DNA from: Bacteroidetes bacterium UBA6063
GTDB lineage: Bacteria; Bacteroidota; Bacteroidia; NS11-12g; UBA9320
NCBI GenBank assembly: GCA_002428905.1
Contig: DIYD01000019.1
Coordinates: 1 to 14,299 of the forward strand
Length of the DNA stretch: 14,299 nucleotides
Reading direction: 5' to 3'
Part shown: one piece after another, positions 12,492-14,299 of the stretch
How positions within the stretch are numbered: position 1 is the first letter of the stretch
Layout of the letters: each line of letters starts with the position of its first letter
Position numbers and translations under genes: made by a program
Notes under the pieces: generated by a model
Told to the model about the DNA's origin: nothing
Seen by the model: only the letters and a program-made list of their open reading frames with translations
Databases searched by the model: none

Positions 12492-14299
12492 ATGGTTAAT
12501 AAATTCTTATCACTTGTCATTTTCCTAAGCCTTTCTTGTCTGGTTCTTGGAGAAACCACTAACGAAGTGAACAACAACGGCTCAGCATTCAGTACAATTC
12601 TGGAGGCCGATCCTGCTATACAATCTGCACAGGCCACCAACGCAGAGCGGGTCGAGGTGGTAAAGACTGCCAGTGGGTTTCGCATGTTTGTAGATGGCAA
12701 ACCATTTTTCATTAATGGTATGAACTGGGATTATTTCCCGATTGGTACAAACTTCAATTATAGCTTATGGACACAACCGGATGACTTGATTCGATCTGCT
12801 TTAGATGCGGAGATGTCATTATTACAGAACATGGGCGTTAATACGGTGCGCATGTATACAGGTGTTCCGGCAAAGTGGATTGAATACATTTATGAACGTT
12901 ATGGAATCTATACGATGCTGAACCACTCGTTTGGCAGATATGGACTGAACATCGATGGAAACTGGTTGGCAAATACAGACTATTCAAACCCAAAGGTGAA
13001 AGAACTGTTGCTAAAGGAAACCACAACCATGGTACGTGAATATCAAAACACACCTGGGTTACTCCTTTTTCTTTTAGGTAACGAAAATAACTATGGACTT
13101 TTCTGGCGTGGGGCTGAAACAGAAGACATTCCTATTCAAGACAGGCAGTCTACCAAAGATGCGCAAAGCATGTATAAGTTGTTTAATGAAGCTACACGGG
13201 CTATGAAGCAGGTAAGTACAGGACACCCCATTGCTATATGTAATGGTGATCTGCTCTTTCTGGAAATCATTGCACAGGAATGTACGGACATTGACATCCT
13301 TGGTATTAACGCTTACCGTGGTGCAACGTTTACCGATATGTTTGATCGGGTGAAGAGAGAACTTGGTAAGCCGGTAGTACTTACGGAGTTTGGGTCAGAC
13401 GCGTACAATGCGATTGAGAATCAAGAAGATCAGGCATATCAGGCGGAGGTGCTCATCAGCAATTGGAAGCACATCTATTCGAATGCAGATGGGCTGGGTA
13501 GTAATAATAATTCGCTGGGTGGGTTCACTTTCCAGTTTAGCGATGGCTGGTGGAAAACCGGACAAACAAAAGAGCTCGATGTGCACAATCCTCAAGCTTC
13601 CTGGGCCAACGGTGGTTATCCAAACGACTTTGTTGAAGGTGAAAATAACATGAATGAGGAATGGTTCGGGATTTGCGCCAAGGGGCCGACCAACTCAAGA
13701 GGTACATACGAGTTGTATCCGCGAGCGGCATATTATGCTCTAAAAGAAGTGCATGCATTTAATCCGTATCAGGTTTCAGGTAAAGAATCGTTGAAAGGAT
13801 TTGAAGCGATTTCGGTAATGGGAGCAGTTCTACAGGCACGGGGAGACAAAGCAAATCTTGAAGCAAATAGCAAAGGCAATCTGTATCTGAGCAATTTGCA
13901 GGCGAATTTTAATACGTATAATACAGGTGGAGATCTTATTTCTACCCCAAGCGCTCCAGATCCAAATACAACCAGCTATCCCAGAAGTACCGGGTTCGAT
14001 CATATGGAGTCGTTTAATATAGGAGTAACGGCGAGACCCGCACCAAACATGACTGCGAACGTGCAGTTCAATGCATTGGGCAATGTAGCAACGAATCCTA
14101 TTGATGAAATCTTCTATGAGAATAGAGGGCGACCGATCATAGTTCAAACCAGTAATGGACCGGTACAGGTAAATTCCAATAACCGGGTTCAACTTTATAG
14201 GGCGAGTTATAATTGGGATGCGAGAGATTTTAAACTTACGGGCTTTTACAGAACGGGCCATTACCATTGGGGCTACGAAGGTGACTTCTTTGGCTTGTA
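12492..14299 (+). CDS. Secreted clan GH-A glycoside hydrolase with C-terminal beta-rich region, 3' partial
   Basis: The frame stays open from the ATG at 12492 to the window edge (602 codons, no stop). A signal peptide (MVNKFLSLVIFLSLSCLVLG) precedes a short low-complexity spacer. From about residue 53 there is a GH2/GH5-like TIM barrel: FRMFVDGKPFFINGMNWD (63-80), LLQNMGVNTVRMY (110-122), the acid/base candidate E198 in LLGNENNYG, INAYRG (272-277), the nucleophile candidate E299 in VVLTEFGSDA, and FQFSDGWWK (347-355). After about residue 430 the catalytic fold ends. Alternating strands follow, such as FNIGVTARPAPNMTANVQFNA and FKLTGFYRTGHYHWGYEG, resembling an outer-membrane barrel or a beta-sheet accessory domain. 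Clan is confident; family, substrate and C-terminal fold are not. Confidence 0.85.
   Translation, partial: MVNKFLSLVIFLSLSCLVLGETTNEVNNNGSAFSTILEADPAIQSAQATNAERVEVVKTASGFRMFVDGKPFFINGMNWDYFPIGTNFNYSLWTQPDDLIRSALDAEMSLLQNMGVNTVRMYTGVPAKWIEYIYERYGIYTMLNHSFGRYGLNIDGNWLANTDYSNPKVKELLLKETTTMVREYQNTPGLLLFLLGNENNYGLFWRGAETEDIPIQDRQSTKDAQSMYKLFNEATRAMKQVSTGHPIAICNGDLLFLEIIAQECTDIDILGINAYRGATFTDMFDRVKRELGKPVVLTEFGSDAYNAIENQEDQAYQAEVLISNWKHIYSNADGLGSNNNSLGGFTFQFSDGWWKTGQTKELDVHNPQASWANGGYPNDFVEGENNMNEEWFGICAKGPTNSRGTYELYPRAAYYALKEVHAFNPYQVSGKESLKGFEAISVMGAVLQARGDKANLEANSKGNLYLSNLQANFNTYNTGGDLISTPSAPDPNTTSYPRSTGFDHMESFNIGVTARPAPNMTANVQFNALGNVATNPIDEIFYENRGRPIIVQTSNGPVQVNSNNRVQLYRASYNWDARDFKLTGFYRTGHYHWGYEGDFFGL

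Noticed and set aside
13830..14267. 145-codon open frame on the minus strand
   Set aside because: It lies wholly inside the glycoside hydrolase frame, encodes a low-complexity Arg/Ile-rich product with no recognisable motif, and is best explained as an antisense shadow.

Overview
The window looks like chromosomal DNA of a member of the Bacteroidota. Two secreted proteins end in type IX secretion (T9SS) C-terminal sorting domains. Several genes are preceded by the Bacteroidota -7 promoter element TAnnTTTG with short leaders and no Shine-Dalgarno sequence. A lipoprotein has a Q-D-E stretch right after its lipobox cysteine. The family and genus cannot be fixed from this sequence. No tRNA, rRNA, CRISPR array, insertion sequence or phage gene was seen.

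Region 1 (1-4414) is housekeeping plus one operon. A divergent gene just enters at the left edge. cmk (cytidylate kinase) runs rightwards and overlaps by 12 nt, tail to tail, the end of a leftward four-gene set: Kazal-like T9SS protein, metallo-beta-lactamase-fold hydrolase, GNAT acetyltransferase, dxs. The intergenic gaps (6, 2 and 23 nt) imply one transcript, started by a TATTTTTG element that almost touches the first GTG codon.

Region 2 (4563-9496) is a rightward series of poorly characterised genes: a probable surface lipoprotein, a small outer-membrane beta-barrel protein, a DUF4240-like protein, a HELGH-type putative metalloprotease and a secreted protein with MORN-like repeats. A clear hairpin terminator follows the lipoprotein. 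A two-sided terminator separates the last gene from the convergent gene to its right.

Region 3 (9593-14299) looks like a small glycan-utilisation locus without SusC/SusD in view. It holds a 613-aa T9SS-secreted protein made only of carbohydrate-binding-like modules (two of them tandem copies), a divergent NrtR/AraR-type regulator whose Nudix catalytic glutamates are lost, and a secreted clan GH-A glycoside hydrolase that leaves the window still open. The hydrolase has a C-terminal region rich in amphipathic beta strands. Three head-to-tail 23-bp repeats lie in the divergent promoter, one of them covering the -33 box of the binding-protein gene, and a weaker look-alike lies ahead of the hydrolase. 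The simplest reading is that the regulator senses a sugar or intermediate and controls itself, the binding protein and perhaps the hydrolase. This regulon is the most interesting system in the window.
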